Shown in pieces: positions 1 through 12,130 of a stretch of 64,000 nt of DNA. The DNA is from Begonia masoniana (lineage: Eukaryota > Streptophyta > Magnoliopsida > Cucurbitales > Begoniaceae): assembly GCA_022432975.1 (NCBI GenBank), contig CM039502.1, positions 2,594,375-2,658,374 on the forward strand. The letters run 5' to 3'. Position 1 is the first letter of the stretch; the number at the start of each line of letters is the position of its first letter. The position numbers were made by a program, and so were the translations under genes. Below the pieces are notes generated by a model, which made no database searches, was not told the DNA's origin, and saw only the letters and a list, made by a program, of their open reading frames with translations.

Positions 1-644
1 ATCACAAGAGAAGACAAACAAGCACCACGCTGGCAAGCCATGTTGCACAAGTCCAATATGTAAGATCATCGTATAATCTTACATATTATGGAAATTTGTT
101 ACTATTGGTTCAAATTTTATAGTTTATTTTTTTTTTTTTTGCGATAGTTTATTTCTTTATTAATATTGTATTATTTATTATTTTCATACTAATGGGTGAG
201 TGAGTTGAGAGGAAAAAATGAGTCGTGAGAAAAAAAAATAAAACAAGAAGCAGAGAGAAAAGTATAAGTGAGAGAGAGTGAGTACTCTAAAAAAACTGAT
301 TTTTTTGTATTCGGGGCAATGTTCCGCACGATGTTGCAGGATTGCAGAAAACTTCTATTTGATTGATTCTTGAATACAATTTGCTATTGGATTCTTATGT
401 CGTAGACGTATGACGATTTTGTCCGAACTTGTGTTCTTGATTTCTTTTGTATTTCTCTTGATTAATTCTACCTGTGTGTTTTATCACAGCAAAATTATTC
501 ATATGCTTGTTAAGTTCAATTAGTCCATGATGGTGTTGAGAAGAAAAAAAAAAAAAGAAGTATTCCGTATTGTTCATATTCTACTAGAAATGTGATCATG
601 TTTATGCTCAGCAAGAATTACTTGATATCGTGATCATTGGAGGA
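1..644. other. Non-coding flank left of the hAT block
   Basis: AT-rich sequence with poly-T and GA-rich tracts. Short open frames here have no recognisable domain and low-complexity composition. I see no gene, RNA or repeat I can name. Confidence 0.6.
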
Positions 645-654
645 TATTACCTGC
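645..654. repeat. Left flanking direct repeat of the hAT element
   Basis: TATTACCTGC lies directly before the TIR, and TAATACCTGC (25625-25634) lies directly after the other TIR, a 9/10 match. hAT transposases normally make 8-bp target duplications. Either two extra bases match by chance or the right end carries an extra TA, leaving TTACCTGC/ATACCTGC (7/8). Confidence 0.65.
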
Positions 655-860
655 TAGGGGTGTGCAGACCCAAAACCGACCCGAGGGTTCGGTTCGGGTG
701 CAGGAGGTGTTTTTTGTGTTCGGGTCGGGCTCACTAATACGCTTTCGGGTTCGGTTCGGGTGGAAGTCAAACCCGAACCGAACCGAAAAACCGAACCCTG
801 GATGTTTGATTAATATGATTAGGCCGGGTGTCGGGGTCGGGGACTCTGGAATTTCGGTTT
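655..860 (+). repeat. hAT left terminus with subterminal GTTCGG repeats
   Basis: After the TAGGGGTG terminus come repeated GGTTCGG, TTCGGGT and CCGAACC motifs on both strands. Similar motifs occur at the right end (25440-25610). In hAT elements such clustered subterminal hexamers serve as transposase binding sites; that role is inferred here. Confidence 0.7.
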
Positions 861-1493
861 AGGTCAGAACTCCTCGAGCTCGACCAACCAGCCATTTATT
901 CACTCAACTCCTCCAGCCAGCCTCCACTCCAGCGAAGCGACAGATGACTGACGACCGACGACCGACGACTCCTCGGCACTCCACGGCAGCGACAGAGGAC
1001 TGACGATGATGGCTCTTTGGTGCTCCAGCGAGCGACAGACGACAGACGAGTGACGACTCCTCGCTCCGATTCACGCTCCAGCTCACTGTCCCGCCTCCGA
1101 TTTGCACTCCGGCTGATCAATTGTCTTGATCAATAAAACGGTTGGCTTCTGCTTCTCAATACCTTAAATGCAACATCTTTCAAACCTAAATTTTACAACA
1201 AAATTTAGGTTTCTTCTCATTATGCTTTCAAATTGTTGTCAATTTGGTTGATTAACATTTGCAAACTTTTGCAGCTCCCTGGCCCTGCTCCCTAGTTGCT
1301 CTCGGTCTTGTCAGACTGCTCCAGCGCTCTGTGCTCCAGCCTTCAGCCTCCAATCCAAATTCCAACCCTCAAATCAAACCTGTATCACTGTATGTGTAAT
1401 GTGTTTATAATTTTTTTATTTATGTACTAGTAAAAATTAGGGCTGTGGCATGTGGGAGACTCTTCGAAATTGTTGATCGAAAGCATTGTTTGT
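861..1493 (+). other. hAT 5' leader with degenerate GACGAC-rich repeat and intron-like sequence
   Basis: Positions 935-1065 contain degenerate repeats around gacgaccgac, actcctcg and ctccagcg, clearly more GC-rich than the flanks. The remainder looks like 5' untranslated exon plus intron, since the BED exon starts after a T-rich acceptor (tttttttttag) at about 1587. The open frames on the minus strand here are by-products of the repeat. Confidence 0.45.
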
Positions 1494-1890
1494 GAGTATA
1501 GAAATTTGTGATATTTGCTATAGAATTGTTTGAATTTGTTTCGTTAATTGAATGATAAATATGATTGTTGTTAATTTTTTTTTTAGGATAGAAACTAATG
1601 TGAATCATAGTAATCCAAAGAAAAGAAGTAGATCCAATGCTTGGGATAACTTAACTTTGGATGAAAATTGTGATAAAAATGCACCTAAAGCTAGTTGTAA
1701 CCACTTTGGTCAATCATATGCATGTCATTCTGTACGAAATGGTACTTCAAATATGACCCGACTGTAGGATCGAGATTTGTCTAAGAGGGGGGGTGAATTA
1801 GACCTTTTTCAAAAACTTAATTTTAGTCTAGCAAATTTCTCTCTTCAATTTAGTTTGAATATTAACAGCAAACAAACATATAAAGTAGAG
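1494..1890 (+). repeat. Direct duplication, copy 1 (partner 1994-2390)
   Basis: These 397 bp look identical to 1994-2390 by eye, starting at gagtata and ending at aaagtagag. The unit contains the BED exon and the first 128 bp of the LTR that begins at 1763. The duplication therefore happened after the LTR insertion. The 103 bp between the copies (1891-1993) are not duplicated, so this is not a simple tandem event. Confidence 0.9.
1588..1762 (+). pseudogene. hAT transposase BED finger exon, duplicated fragment
   Basis: The frame contains the nuclear-signal-like PKKRSRS and then CNHFGQSYACHS followed by NGTSNMTR, the start of a BED zinc finger (C-x2-H/C, aromatic, H pattern). It stops after R because the LTR sequence starting TGTAG breaks it. 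The identical exon is present 500 bp downstream. This copy leads only into a truncated LTR piece, so it cannot be part of a transposase gene. Confidence 0.75.
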
Positions 1891-2087
1891 CTGTTAAAAT
1901 TATAAGGTGTTTATTCATGTAATTGTTGATTGCTGTGAGTCTGACTATTGATTGTGACATATTTGTGATATATGATATAGAATTACTGAATTAGAGTATA
2001 GAAATTTGTGATATTTGCTATAGAATTGTTTGAATTTGTTTCGTTAATTGAATGATAAATATGATTGTTGTTAATTTTTTTTTTAGG

Positions 2088-2262
2088 ATAGAAACTAATG
2101 TGAATCATAGTAATCCAAAGAAAAGAAGTAGATCCAATGCTTGGGATAACTTAACTTTGGATGAAAATTGTGATAAAAATGCACCTAAAGCTAGTTGTAA
2201 CCACTTTGGTCAATCATATGCATGTCATTCTGTACGAAATGGTACTTCAAATATGACCCGAC
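2088..2262 (+). pseudogene. hAT transposase BED finger exon, original copy
   Basis: It encodes the N-terminal half of a BED finger ending ...NMTR. If the 1329-bp LTR insert and one TSD copy are ignored, the frame passes directly into the missing HLK end of the finger at 3597. The zinc finger was thus whole before the LTR landed. BED fingers in hAT transposases bind the element ends. Confidence 0.8.
2258..2262. repeat. TSD CCGAC, left copy (right copy 3592-3596)
   Basis: CCGAC immediately precedes the TG of the insert and follows its CA. Five bp is the usual target duplication for LTR retrotransposons. Confidence 0.8.
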
Positions 2263-3591
2263 TGTAGGATCGAGATTTGTCTAAGAGGGGGGGTGAATTA
2301 GACCTTTTTCAAAAACTTAATTTTAGTCTAGCAAATTTCTCTCTTCAATTTAGTTTGAATATTAACAGCAAACAAACATATAAAGTAGAGAGAGAGAGAG
2401 AAATTTGACACCAGGATTTTAACGTGGTTCGGCTAAACCTTGCCTACGTCCACGCTCCAAGGCACCCCCTTGAAGATTCTTAACCTTCTCCTCACGAGAA
2501 AACAGATCGGGATTCCGGGCTCCGATCAACTGCCTTTACAATTCTGGATTGAACTTTCACGGGCGTCAATCCACTGCCTTATACAGATTTGAGTTTGTAA
2601 AATTTTAAGCTCACACTACAATCTCACAAGATGAATCTCAAGTTAGGATTGAGAGATGTAGAGAAAAATACAGAGTGTGCAATTTTCTTTCACAGCTAGG
2701 GCTCAGAATTCAATTTTGCAAAAGTTAGTCCTTCGTGCTCTGAGCTCGGCTTAAGTACTCTGTATATCCTTGCTTCATAGAATTGAATGCTTCTTACTCC
2801 AAATAGAAAAATGTTACCGTTGGGAAGCATCCGTACTGAAGCAGCTATCCGTTGCATCTGAAAGTTTTGTTCGTCGTCGCCATTAATGTTCTGGAATTTA
2901 AAGCTTGAAAACGACATCACTGTAGCTTCGCGGCTAACTTTAAATTCTGGCGGAAGATTACCGGAAGATGTAGCTTCAAAACACTTGACACGTCATCGGA
3001 ATGAGTAAGCTTCAAAACGTCATCGGCATATGTGTCTGGAAGCATCATCGGCAGTTGCAGCTTATAAATAAATGCCACGTCATCGGTGGAAGCGACTTGA
3101 AATGCCATCGGCATATGAAGTGTAAAACGCCATCGGTTTTTGAAGTGTAAAACACCATCGGAATTTGCATCTTGACACGTCATCGGAACAAGTAGCTTCA
3201 AACGCCATCGGTATTTGGAACTTCTCTTCTCTGTCGTGTAGCGATCGGCATAAGAACAGCTTGACATGTCATCGGCAGATGAAACATATAAACGCTGAGC
3301 ACATCATCGGCAGATGCAAGCTCTAAACGACTTCTCCTTCTGTCGTTTAGCAATCGGCAGAAGCCTTCTGTTCTTTGTCGTGTAGCTATCGGTATATCCA
3401 AGCCTGTATTACTATTTAGCTCTGTATACTCAAACCGATTTATTAGACAACTAAAATACCCTTTTTCAGGGTATTGTCAAACAAACTTGTATTGATAATT
3501 CTTATTTAAATACGCATAATCAAATTGTATACTTAATACACAAATACATAATCAAAAACAAATTATGACTTAAACACTCTATAAGTCAACA
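2263..3591. mobile_element. Solo LTR or short non-autonomous LTR element inside the BED finger
   Basis: The insert begins TGTAGGATCGAG and ends AAGTCAACA, giving TG...CA termini with the 5-bp TSD CCGAC. No gag, pol, primer-binding site or internal LTR boundary is visible, so a solo LTR is the simplest reading. It contains the phrase AACGTGGTTCGGCT at about 2420, which I recall from dispersed plant LTR repeats but cannot assign to a family. Its right half carries a degenerate CATCGG minisatellite. Orientation is unknown. Confidence 0.75.
2960..3400. repeat. Degenerate CATCGG minisatellite
   Basis: About fourteen occurrences of (C)ATCGG are spaced roughly 23-45 bp apart and alternate with phrases such as cttcaaaacg, gcatatga and gaagtgtaaaac. 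The unit is a degenerate repeat of about 25-35 bp. Read on the minus strand it gives long frames with recurring PM, DDV and YAD-like peptides, which are repeat artefacts and not evidence of a gene. Confidence 0.75.
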
Positions 3592-4880
3592 CCGACATTT
3601 AAAGGTGTATAAAAAGTATTTGTCACAATTGGATGTCAAACAAACAACATTGCCTTTTTTAAAGAAGGAAAGTGGGAGAGAATGTTCTAAAGTAGCAACA
3701 TTTATTCAGGTAGGGGGGCGTAAAGTGATTGCTAGCATGCTAATTAAGGATAAATTGCCTATGAGAATGGTTGAATGGAAAGGATTTAAAGAATGTCTTC
3801 AATATTTTCAAAGTTATTTTGTTATGCCTTTTCGTAGAACAGTAGCAAGAGATATTGAAGCTATATACAACAATGAGAAAAGACAGTTGAAAGAATTTAT
3901 TAGTAGAAAAAAGTCAAAGTGTGAGTTTAACTACTGATACTTAGACTTCGAATCAAAATATCAATTATATGGTTGTGACTGGTCATTTTATTGATAGTGA
4001 TTGGAAGTTGCATAAAAAAATTTTGAATTTTGTTCAAATAAATAATCACAAAGGTGAAACCATTGGAAAATTACTTGAAGATTGTTTGTTTGGCTGGGGC
4101 ATTGAGAATGTTATGACCATTACTGTTGATAATGCAGCATCTAATGATGTTGCAATTTATTGTTTGGTTAAGACTTTGCGTAATTGGCAGAGTTCGGTTG
4201 TTTTAGATGGAGAATTTATTCATGTTAGATGCTTTGCGCACATTTTAAATTTGATTGTTAATGATGGGTTGAAGGAACATCAACATTCAATTAGCAGGGT
4301 ACGAAAAGCTGTCAAATATATCAAATCTTCCCCAAGAAGATTACAACAGTTTAAGAATTGTGTTGACAGTTGCAAGATTGCATTTAAAGGAAATGTAACC
4401 CTGGATGTGTGCACTAGATGGAACTCTATGTATTTGATGCTAGATAATGCTAAGAAATATGAAAAAGCTTTTGAAAAAAATGAGAGAATGTGACAACAAT
4501 TTCATATCAGACCTCGATGAAGAAGATCTTCTTACAAGCGAAGATTGAACAAATATTCGAGTATTTTGCAAGTTTTTGAAGGTTTTTTATGACTCAACTA
4601 ACACTGTTTCAGCTTCATTACATGTTACATCTAATTTGTATGTTAGTGAAGTATGTCAGTTAATGATGATCATTCAACAACATGTCATGTCTGACAATAT
4701 GTTATTAAGGACAATGGCTTTAAGCATGCAGAATAAATTTGACAAGTATTGGGGCACTTTTGAAAGGTTCACTATTTTTGTCTTCGTGGCGGTCCTTCTC
4801 AATCTAAGATGCAAGTCAAAACTATTAAAACATTATCTAAGCATCTTGTTTGGGAATAATGAGTTGCAGAGCTTATGAAC
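3592..4880 (+). pseudogene. hAT transposase core, disrupted
   Basis: The frame resumes with the end of the BED finger (HLKVYKKYL) and continues through a region typical of plant hAT transposases. GHFIDSDWKLH begins near 3978 and a CFAHILNLIV segment near 4231; this histidine-containing helix is conserved in hAT proteins. Breaks seen: a frameshift just before 3921, TAG at 3942-3944 where hAT proteins usually have Trp, a frameshift in the A-run near 4480, and TGA at 4546-4548, again where Trp is expected. The stretch 4576-4878 (KYWGTFERF) continues the RNase-H-like fold. The gene is cut at 4881 by retroelement sequence and resumes near 24399, apparently with some codons lost. Confidence 0.85.
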
Positions 4881-6602
4881 TGTAATACCCGGTTTTACGG
4901 GATATTAATATTATATTATACTATGACATTTTTGTGAATATGCCAAATCAAGTTTGTTTTGCAAAAAGAGAGCTTCATTACAATTCTAACGATTAATAGG
5001 AATTTTAAGGAATTTACGAGAATTTTCAGAGTAATAACGCTATATTTCGAGTAATTAAGTTTCTCGTAATATAAAGAACATTTTAGTAAAAATAGTAAAT
5101 GAGGTCTGATTTGCGAACGGACAGTTTTAATAAATCCCAAATAATAAGTTGGATTTATTGGTGAAATAAGGTGATTTGGTGGAACCGAATAGCTAGTTAA
5201 TTAACGAAACAAAAGATTAAACGAATATAAAAATAATGCAAGGTCAAAACGGTAATCTGCCAAATCAATATTATAAAATAAAAAAAATCTTTTCTTTCTC
5301 CTCACTTCCCCTCTGCCGCGAGAAAACCAGAGAGCTTCTTTCTCTCTGCCATCGACGATCCTTCGACGTTCCGACCTCGGATTCGTCTTCCGATCGTCTC
5401 GTTTTCTTCACGTTTTCTCCTCCAACCGACGCCCTAGGTATGAATCTACGATCTTAGAGCGTTTACTTCGATTTTTACGGAGTTTGAACAATTAGGGTTT
5501 CGTTTAAAAACGTAAATTAGAGTTCAAAATTTATAGATTTGCCGTGTTTAAGGACATAATGAACGTATTAAACGTTATCGGGCGAAGTTAAGACGATTTA
5601 GGAGAAATATTAAATTTGAGAATTTTCAGCTTTTCAGAAAAACTCGTAATTTAGGATTTGAGATGCCGAGCGTGTATTGCTCGATAAGATAGCTTAATGA
5701 ATTGGATTAAAGCTTTAGGGAATTTCTTTAGTTAAGGTTTTGTTAATTTGGACGTTTAGAAGATTAAATTAGTTTTAACGTCGATGTTGTGTTTTGCCTC
5801 AGACAAACAACGCTCGTGGACGGAGCTTGAGCTGCAGCACACACGAGGTAAGTTCTCGTGATTTTCTCTGGCCGGTTGGCCTACACCGTACGTCGAGGTC
5901 GTCTCGAGGAGTTTTGGTGACGTGTTTATTTAATCGCTTTGGTTGGGTAGTTAGGGTTCAATTGTTTTATAGGTTGATGTTGTGTTTTGATGGTATGCTC
6001 TGTATGTATGTTTACTTTCTGTCATATTGAACTGTTCACGCATCACGTGTTTTAAAAGAGCATGAAAATGAATTTTCGTACGATGTTTTAAAGAAAATAG
6101 CGATGTGGCCTGGGGGGCTCGACCTATTGTGAAGATCGACTACGGGTTTGTCACAATACCACATCTAACACATACTCATACAGTTATACAGTTATAGGTC
6201 ATGCGAGATGGGGCTCAGGCACGGCTGAACGCGTTGTAAGCGTGTACTCCCCCGTCTAGCTGGAAAGAGTAGTCCGACCGCTGGATGTGCTCTCTCCGGT
6301 TAGGAGGCTGAGATCTCGATGACACCCATAGAGTAAAGATAAAGAAAATGCTGCAGGATTTCTGAACTCATATGAATAGTATGCATTTACATTTACTAGA
6401 GCTTGCTGAGATTTTTATCTCATAGGTGTCTGTATGGTGTAGGTGACTTCGACATAGGTGAGGATGAGATCCCTCCACCTGAGGAGTGATCCAGTTGACG
6501 GAGGATGGCTTGCGGTGGTGTGTTGCGCAGTCGATGCTTGACCTGACCCGTGGGGAAGTATGTACGTGTTTCGAGGGTATCGGGGAGTTTTGGGCTGATG
6601 CT
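4881..6602 (+). mobile_element. Plus-strand fragment of the long TGTAATA... LTR
   Basis: It starts TGTAATACCCGG and is homologous, but visibly diverged, to the antisense LTR at 24398-23031 and 11669 to about 11470. Shared landmarks are the aggtcaaaacgg region, the tctgccgcgagaaaac block, the ttgcctcagacaaacaacgctcg block near 5796 and the acatttactagagcttgctgagat block near 6390. It lacks the last roughly 900 bp of the LTR and ends abruptly against an antisense copy of the LTR start. Open frames in it are not genes. Confidence 0.75.
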
Positions 6603-6979
6603 TGACGATTTTGCCCTTTCTCTTATTTTTCTATTCGTCTTGTCCTTCGTTTCGTTAATCGGCTAACTATTCGGTTTCTCCAAATTTCCTTATTTCACCA
6701 ATAAATCCAACTTATTATTTGGGTTCTATTGAAACTGTCCGTTCGCAATTCGGACCTCGTTTGCTATTTTTTACGAGAACGTCTTTCATATTACGAAAAG
6801 CTTAATAACTCGGAATATAGTGTTTAATCTCCGAAAATTCCCATAATTTCCCTAAAATTCGTATTAATCGTTAGGATCGTAATGACGCTTTCTTTTCGAG
6901 CAACGGACTTGATTTGACATATTTACTAAAATGCCATTATATATTAAAATTATAATATCCAGAAAAGCTGGATATTACA
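6603..6979 (-). repeat. Truncated 3' LTR (first 377 bp) of the minus-strand gag element
   Basis: It differs from 24022-24398 at a single position that I can see (c versus a in tttcgag(c/a)aacgg). On the minus strand it starts TGTAATATCCAG directly after a purine-rich AAGGTGGGTGGAA, a good polypurine tract, which marks it as the 3' LTR. The rest of this LTR is missing; an oppositely oriented LTR fragment takes its place. Confidence 0.8.
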
Positions 6980-8800
6980 TTCCACCCACCTTATTTAAAA
7001 ATTTGTCTTCAAAATTTATCATAGCCTATAGCCTTTGATTTCAATGTTTCAGGTCAAGCGGCACTATGCTTCAATTATCATCTATACTTACGGTCATTCC
7101 TCGTGGTTCTTAACCCAAAACTGTCCACTGTGTCCTCCAACATCGGTCTTAAACTTGTATTCTCTACCTTCGATCCGATCGTACACTTCCTTACTAAAGT
7201 ACTGAGCTTAGTTAAGTTCTTAAATCTCCATAACCTTTCCATAACTTCGTTGGCTTCATCCGTAGTCGAAACTCACGTCGACCCAAACTTCTATATTCGC
7301 TCGGGTAACGATCTGTTGTAACCGTATCACCCATAGGATTTCTTAGTCACCTATCTTCTTGAGTAACCCATTGACCTATGAAGACTATTTCTATGCGGAT
7401 TTCCTAATTAAGTCCTCATCGTTATACCCTATAACTATACGACTATAACGCTACTTGGTATATGCGAGTCAATCTATGAGCTACAGTCGGTATTTACTTA
7501 GAATTCTTTCTTTAACAAAATTCGAACTTCCCTTTATTAACTCTGATCTCATCATCCCTAGGGTCAATCTCTACGATTTTAATCCAAAACGTCGACTATA
7601 CCTTCCAACACTAGCCTTAAATTCGAAATCTATACTCTCAATTGGATCGTACATATCCTCACTCACACATTAATTCTTACTACATCTCCTAGATCACATA
7701 CTTTCCTGGGCAACTTACCAATCCCGCCAATTATTTCAGGGCGGATTTTACAACTAAGCTTACACTGTCATACTCCTCGAACTATGTCACCAGAATTTCC
7801 TTATAAACATCCATTCCATTCTAAGTTTTGTCCTTAAATTCTACCACTATGTTCTTAATTTAAAGTTCTCACACTGCTTACGTTGCACTCCTTTGTTTAT
7901 CTTAAATCTCTACTTGCTCTAAGCACGATCAAGTCTCTAAATCTCCTCATTGATGCGCTCTAAACTAGTCATTCTAACCTAAGCCATTCATACATCACTT
8001 GGTCTTGACTTGCCAAACGCGAGCCGATCTCTAGAAATTTGCTAACTTAGCCTCACTTCTAAGCTCACTTAGATAGTTTCGGTGAAAATTTTCACCCTCT
8101 TTATTCTATAAACCGCAAATTTCACAATTTGCTGACTTTTAAACGCCAATCTAAGCTTCTAACCTAACCTCTCATTTAATCCAACGATCTACTTCACCTG
8201 TCTCTAACTTCCTCAAGGTTATTTCGAGTTCGCCGACTAGTCTACTATCGTTCGCTCCTTCTAGTCAGGTTCTAACTATTCTACTAGGCATTTATACTAG
8301 GTTTAACTCTTGAATTCTATCTTCGTCTAGACACTCTCGACTTTATACGAATCCCCAATATATGAGTTCTACGGTACTCTTTCATTTATTTAAACACACT
8401 CCATATATTACAACAATCTAGAGTATTCCCTTATAGGTTTATTTCTAAATTTTCATCTTCCTTGACTAGTCATAATCTAACACTCCAAAAGGTTGTCAAT
8501 TAGACACAACCCCTATCTACTTAAAATCCATATTCCATAGGGTGTATTCCTCTAATTGTTACTAAACCCTAGGTGCTCAAACTCCGTTGATTAAATCGAA
8601 CTAATCCTACTAATGTATAACTATACTTCTATATGGTGTTTATTGTTATATGTGTATCCTATTATCTTCTCCTCGAGGTTCGGCTAGTAATCTCTCTTAC
8701 TCACCTATTATTCTCTTCCTTACTAATTTCAGACCTAAATACGTTATCTATCACATCCATATCATTGTACAGGTAAATAAAATAATACCTGCAATTGTAG
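6980..8800 (-). other. Internal non-coding region of the gag element with a diverged direct repeat
   Basis: Neither strand shows a coding frame with an RT, RNase H, integrase or chromodomain motif. Two stretches, about 7100-7220 and 7575-7690, resemble each other (aaaactgtccactgtg... versus aaaacgtcgactatacc..., each followed by a gatc(c)gatcgtac or ggatcgtacat motif). They are diverged copies of a unit of about 120 bp. The spacer may be remnant pol or a lineage-specific filler. Confidence 0.5.
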
Positions 8801-8804
8801 AAGG

Positions 8805-10365
<1,561 letters not shown>

Positions 10366-10438
10366 TTTATAAAAATCCTATAAAAACCAAAACAATAATC
10401 CTAAGAAACAAAATCTAATAAAGCTATAAAACAAACTA

Positions 10439-10680
10439 GATGAAGGATGTCCGCGTAGTGGCTGTGCAGTCGAGCAGTCTACAGAACCGATTTTAAAACC
10501 CGGGGGCTCTGATACCATAATTGTAACACCCCAGACACTGTACCCGTATTTTCGTATTTGATGAAGGATGTCCGCGTAGTGGCTGTGCAGTCGAGCAGTC
10601 TACAGAACCGATTTTAAAACCCGGGGGCTCTGATACCATAATTGTAACACCCCAGACACTGTACCCGTATTTTGGTATTT
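10439..10680 (-). repeat. 121-bp tandem duplication carrying the primer-binding site and LTR end
   Basis: 10439-10559 and 10560-10680 are nearly identical; one visible difference is tattttcg versus tattttgg. Each copy holds gctctgatacca (10506-10517 and 10627-10638), the complement of the initiator-Met primer site TGGTATCAGAGC. Each also holds the last ~37 nt of the LTR starting tgtaacaccc. The inner copy (10439-10559) is therefore an extra PBS plus LTR end inside the leader. Confidence 0.9.
10627..10638 (-). promoter_or_regulatory. Primer-binding site for tRNA-iMet, minus-strand gag element
   Basis: TGGTATCAGAGC on the minus strand, four nt from the LTR 3' end at 10643. This site primes first-strand cDNA in Ty3/gypsy and Ty1/copia elements. 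Confidence 0.85.
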
Positions 10681-11057
10681 TTTTATTTTTATTTTTTATA
10701 CTTTTTACTTTTCTATGCTTTAAATAAAACTTAATGCGGAATCTAAACTGGAGTTGAAATCAGAACTGAAATCGGAATTAAAGCTGAACTTTAAAAGCAT
10801 TTAAAACAAAACCTTTAAATAATAATTAAAACTAAAATATTTAATAAAACTTTTAGAAACAAATAAAAGAAGGGAGGGCAGAATCGGAATTCTGCCCTCA
10901 AAATGCAACAGCGACCGGGAGCTGCCAATTGCAGCGCACGGTCGCCGTGTGTGCTGCATTTGCAGCGATCCGTCGCTGCCCTGCAGCGACCCTTCCCTCG
11001 CCACGGCGCCCAGCGCCCATGCCTTCACTCATGCCTTCATCAAAAACACTTAGCAAA

Positions 11058-11092
11058 ATAGCTCTCTGGAATTGGAATTTCCAGAGAGCTAT
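11058..11092. other. Perfect hairpin in the LTR
   Basis: The arms AATAGCTCTCTGGA-A and T-TCCAGAGAGCTATT-type complement pair perfectly over 14 bp around a 7-nt loop (ttggaat). In an LTR this could form an RNA hairpin near the transcript start or poly(A) region; its function is unknown. Confidence 0.7.
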
Positions 11093-11664
11093 CCCTTCAC
11101 AATTTTTATCCAATTTCTCCTTTCTTTAACCCTTTCTCATCTTTTCTCCTCTTTAAACCCACTCAACTTATTACTTTAACTCAAAACCCACTCAACTTAT
11201 TACTTTAACTCAACCGACTTACAGCGGACTTTGCGAAGTCAAACTGCGTGGGTAGCTCTAAAAACCGAGCTTACCCGTACCAATCCCAAAACGAATCAAA
11301 ACATTTCATAACGTTTATCAAAACAGTTTAAACCAAAGCCTTTTACATACAGTTACCAAAACATTTTCTAACCCCTATCCAGATCCAAACATCCTATTAT
11401 AATTGTCTATACAATTTAACCAAAAACATCCAGATAATCCTCGAAATACATACACAACCCCAAACCCTCAAAACACGTATATACTTCCCCCACGGGTCGG
11501 TAAAGCATCGACTGCGCAACGCACCACCGCGACCATCATTCGTCAACTGCCTCATGCCTCAGGAGGAGGAAGCTCTTCCTCACCTGTTTCCTCGTAAACA
11601 CCTACACCATACAGACATCTATGAGATAAAAATCTCAGTAAGCTCTAGTAAATGCAAATGCATG

Positions 11665-11669
11665 CTATG
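11665..11669. repeat. TSD CTATG, left copy (right copy 23026-23030)
   Basis: CTATG precedes the first TGTCAAGG and follows the last GTGACA of the tandem Ty3 pair. It marks the two outer LTRs as the ends of one insertion. Confidence 0.9.
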
Positions 11670-12128
11670 TGTCAAGGTCCGGGCTTGTCCAAGGCATGTT
11701 GCCTATGGCCGCCCATGCTGCTAGGTAGATTTATTTCCTTTTTAAGTAATTCTGTTGTAATCTTTTTCTTTCTATTTTTGGCAAGTGACTCCTCGCCTAC
11801 ATAGCATGTCCACTCCTGCTATAATGGAGATGGCCCGGATTGCTCTTTAGGGGGAGAGGCATGACTGCACGTAGACCCCCCTACCCAACGTTGTAATTTG
11901 CTGCTATTCAATCAAGGCTTTTTACACACACTCTTTATGCAAACTTTATACTCAAATGATGCTCCTTTCGGTTAATCTCGCTCGCTCGTTGCTTACTCGT
12001 TAGACACCAGCTCGCTCTAACGAAGTGGGCACTCGGTGCCGTTGGCACGCTCGTTGGCTGACCCAGTACTAGTGAGATATTGGGTGCCGCACGGTCTCGA
12101 TACGCCCCTTGAAAGTAGGACCGTGACA
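11670..12128 (+). repeat. LTR 1 of the Ty3 tandem pair
   Basis: 459 bp, TGTCAAGG...CCGTGACA. By eye it is identical to the middle LTR (16913-17371), so the insertion is young. It contains a promoter/poly(A)-type region (tataatgg near 11820), which I infer only from its position. Confidence 0.9.
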
Positions 12129-12130
12129 GT

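Larger units (their letters stand above)
1994..2390 (+). repeat. Direct duplication, copy 2 (partner 1494-1890)
   Basis: This is the copy that stays joined to the full LTR (2263-3591) and to the rest of the transposase gene, so it is probably the original locus. Its right end runs into a (GA)n stretch at 2388-2401, where the two copies diverge. Confidence 0.9.
10643..11669 (-). repeat. 3' part of the 5' LTR of the minus-strand gag element
   Basis: On the minus strand this section ends ...GGGTGTTACA at 10643, beside the PBS. It is separated from the 5' part of the same LTR (24398-23031) by the tandem Ty3 insertion, and the two parts abut the same CTATG target site. It contains a GC-rich block with repeated cagcga motifs (10920-11010), a 14-bp-arm palindrome (11058-11092) and a 29-bp tandem repeat (about 11157-11214). 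Confidence 0.75.

Noticed and set aside
662..1120. Frames at the left end of the hAT
   Set aside because: They coincide with GTTCGG and GACGAC repeats, overlap on both strands and show no domain.
2696..3401. Minus-strand frames with recurring PM/DDV peptides
   Set aside because: They arise from the CATCGG minisatellite inside an LTR, not from a protein gene.
5236..6030. Plus-strand frames of 73-78 codons
   Set aside because: They lie in an LTR fragment and have no homologous open frame in the partner LTR.
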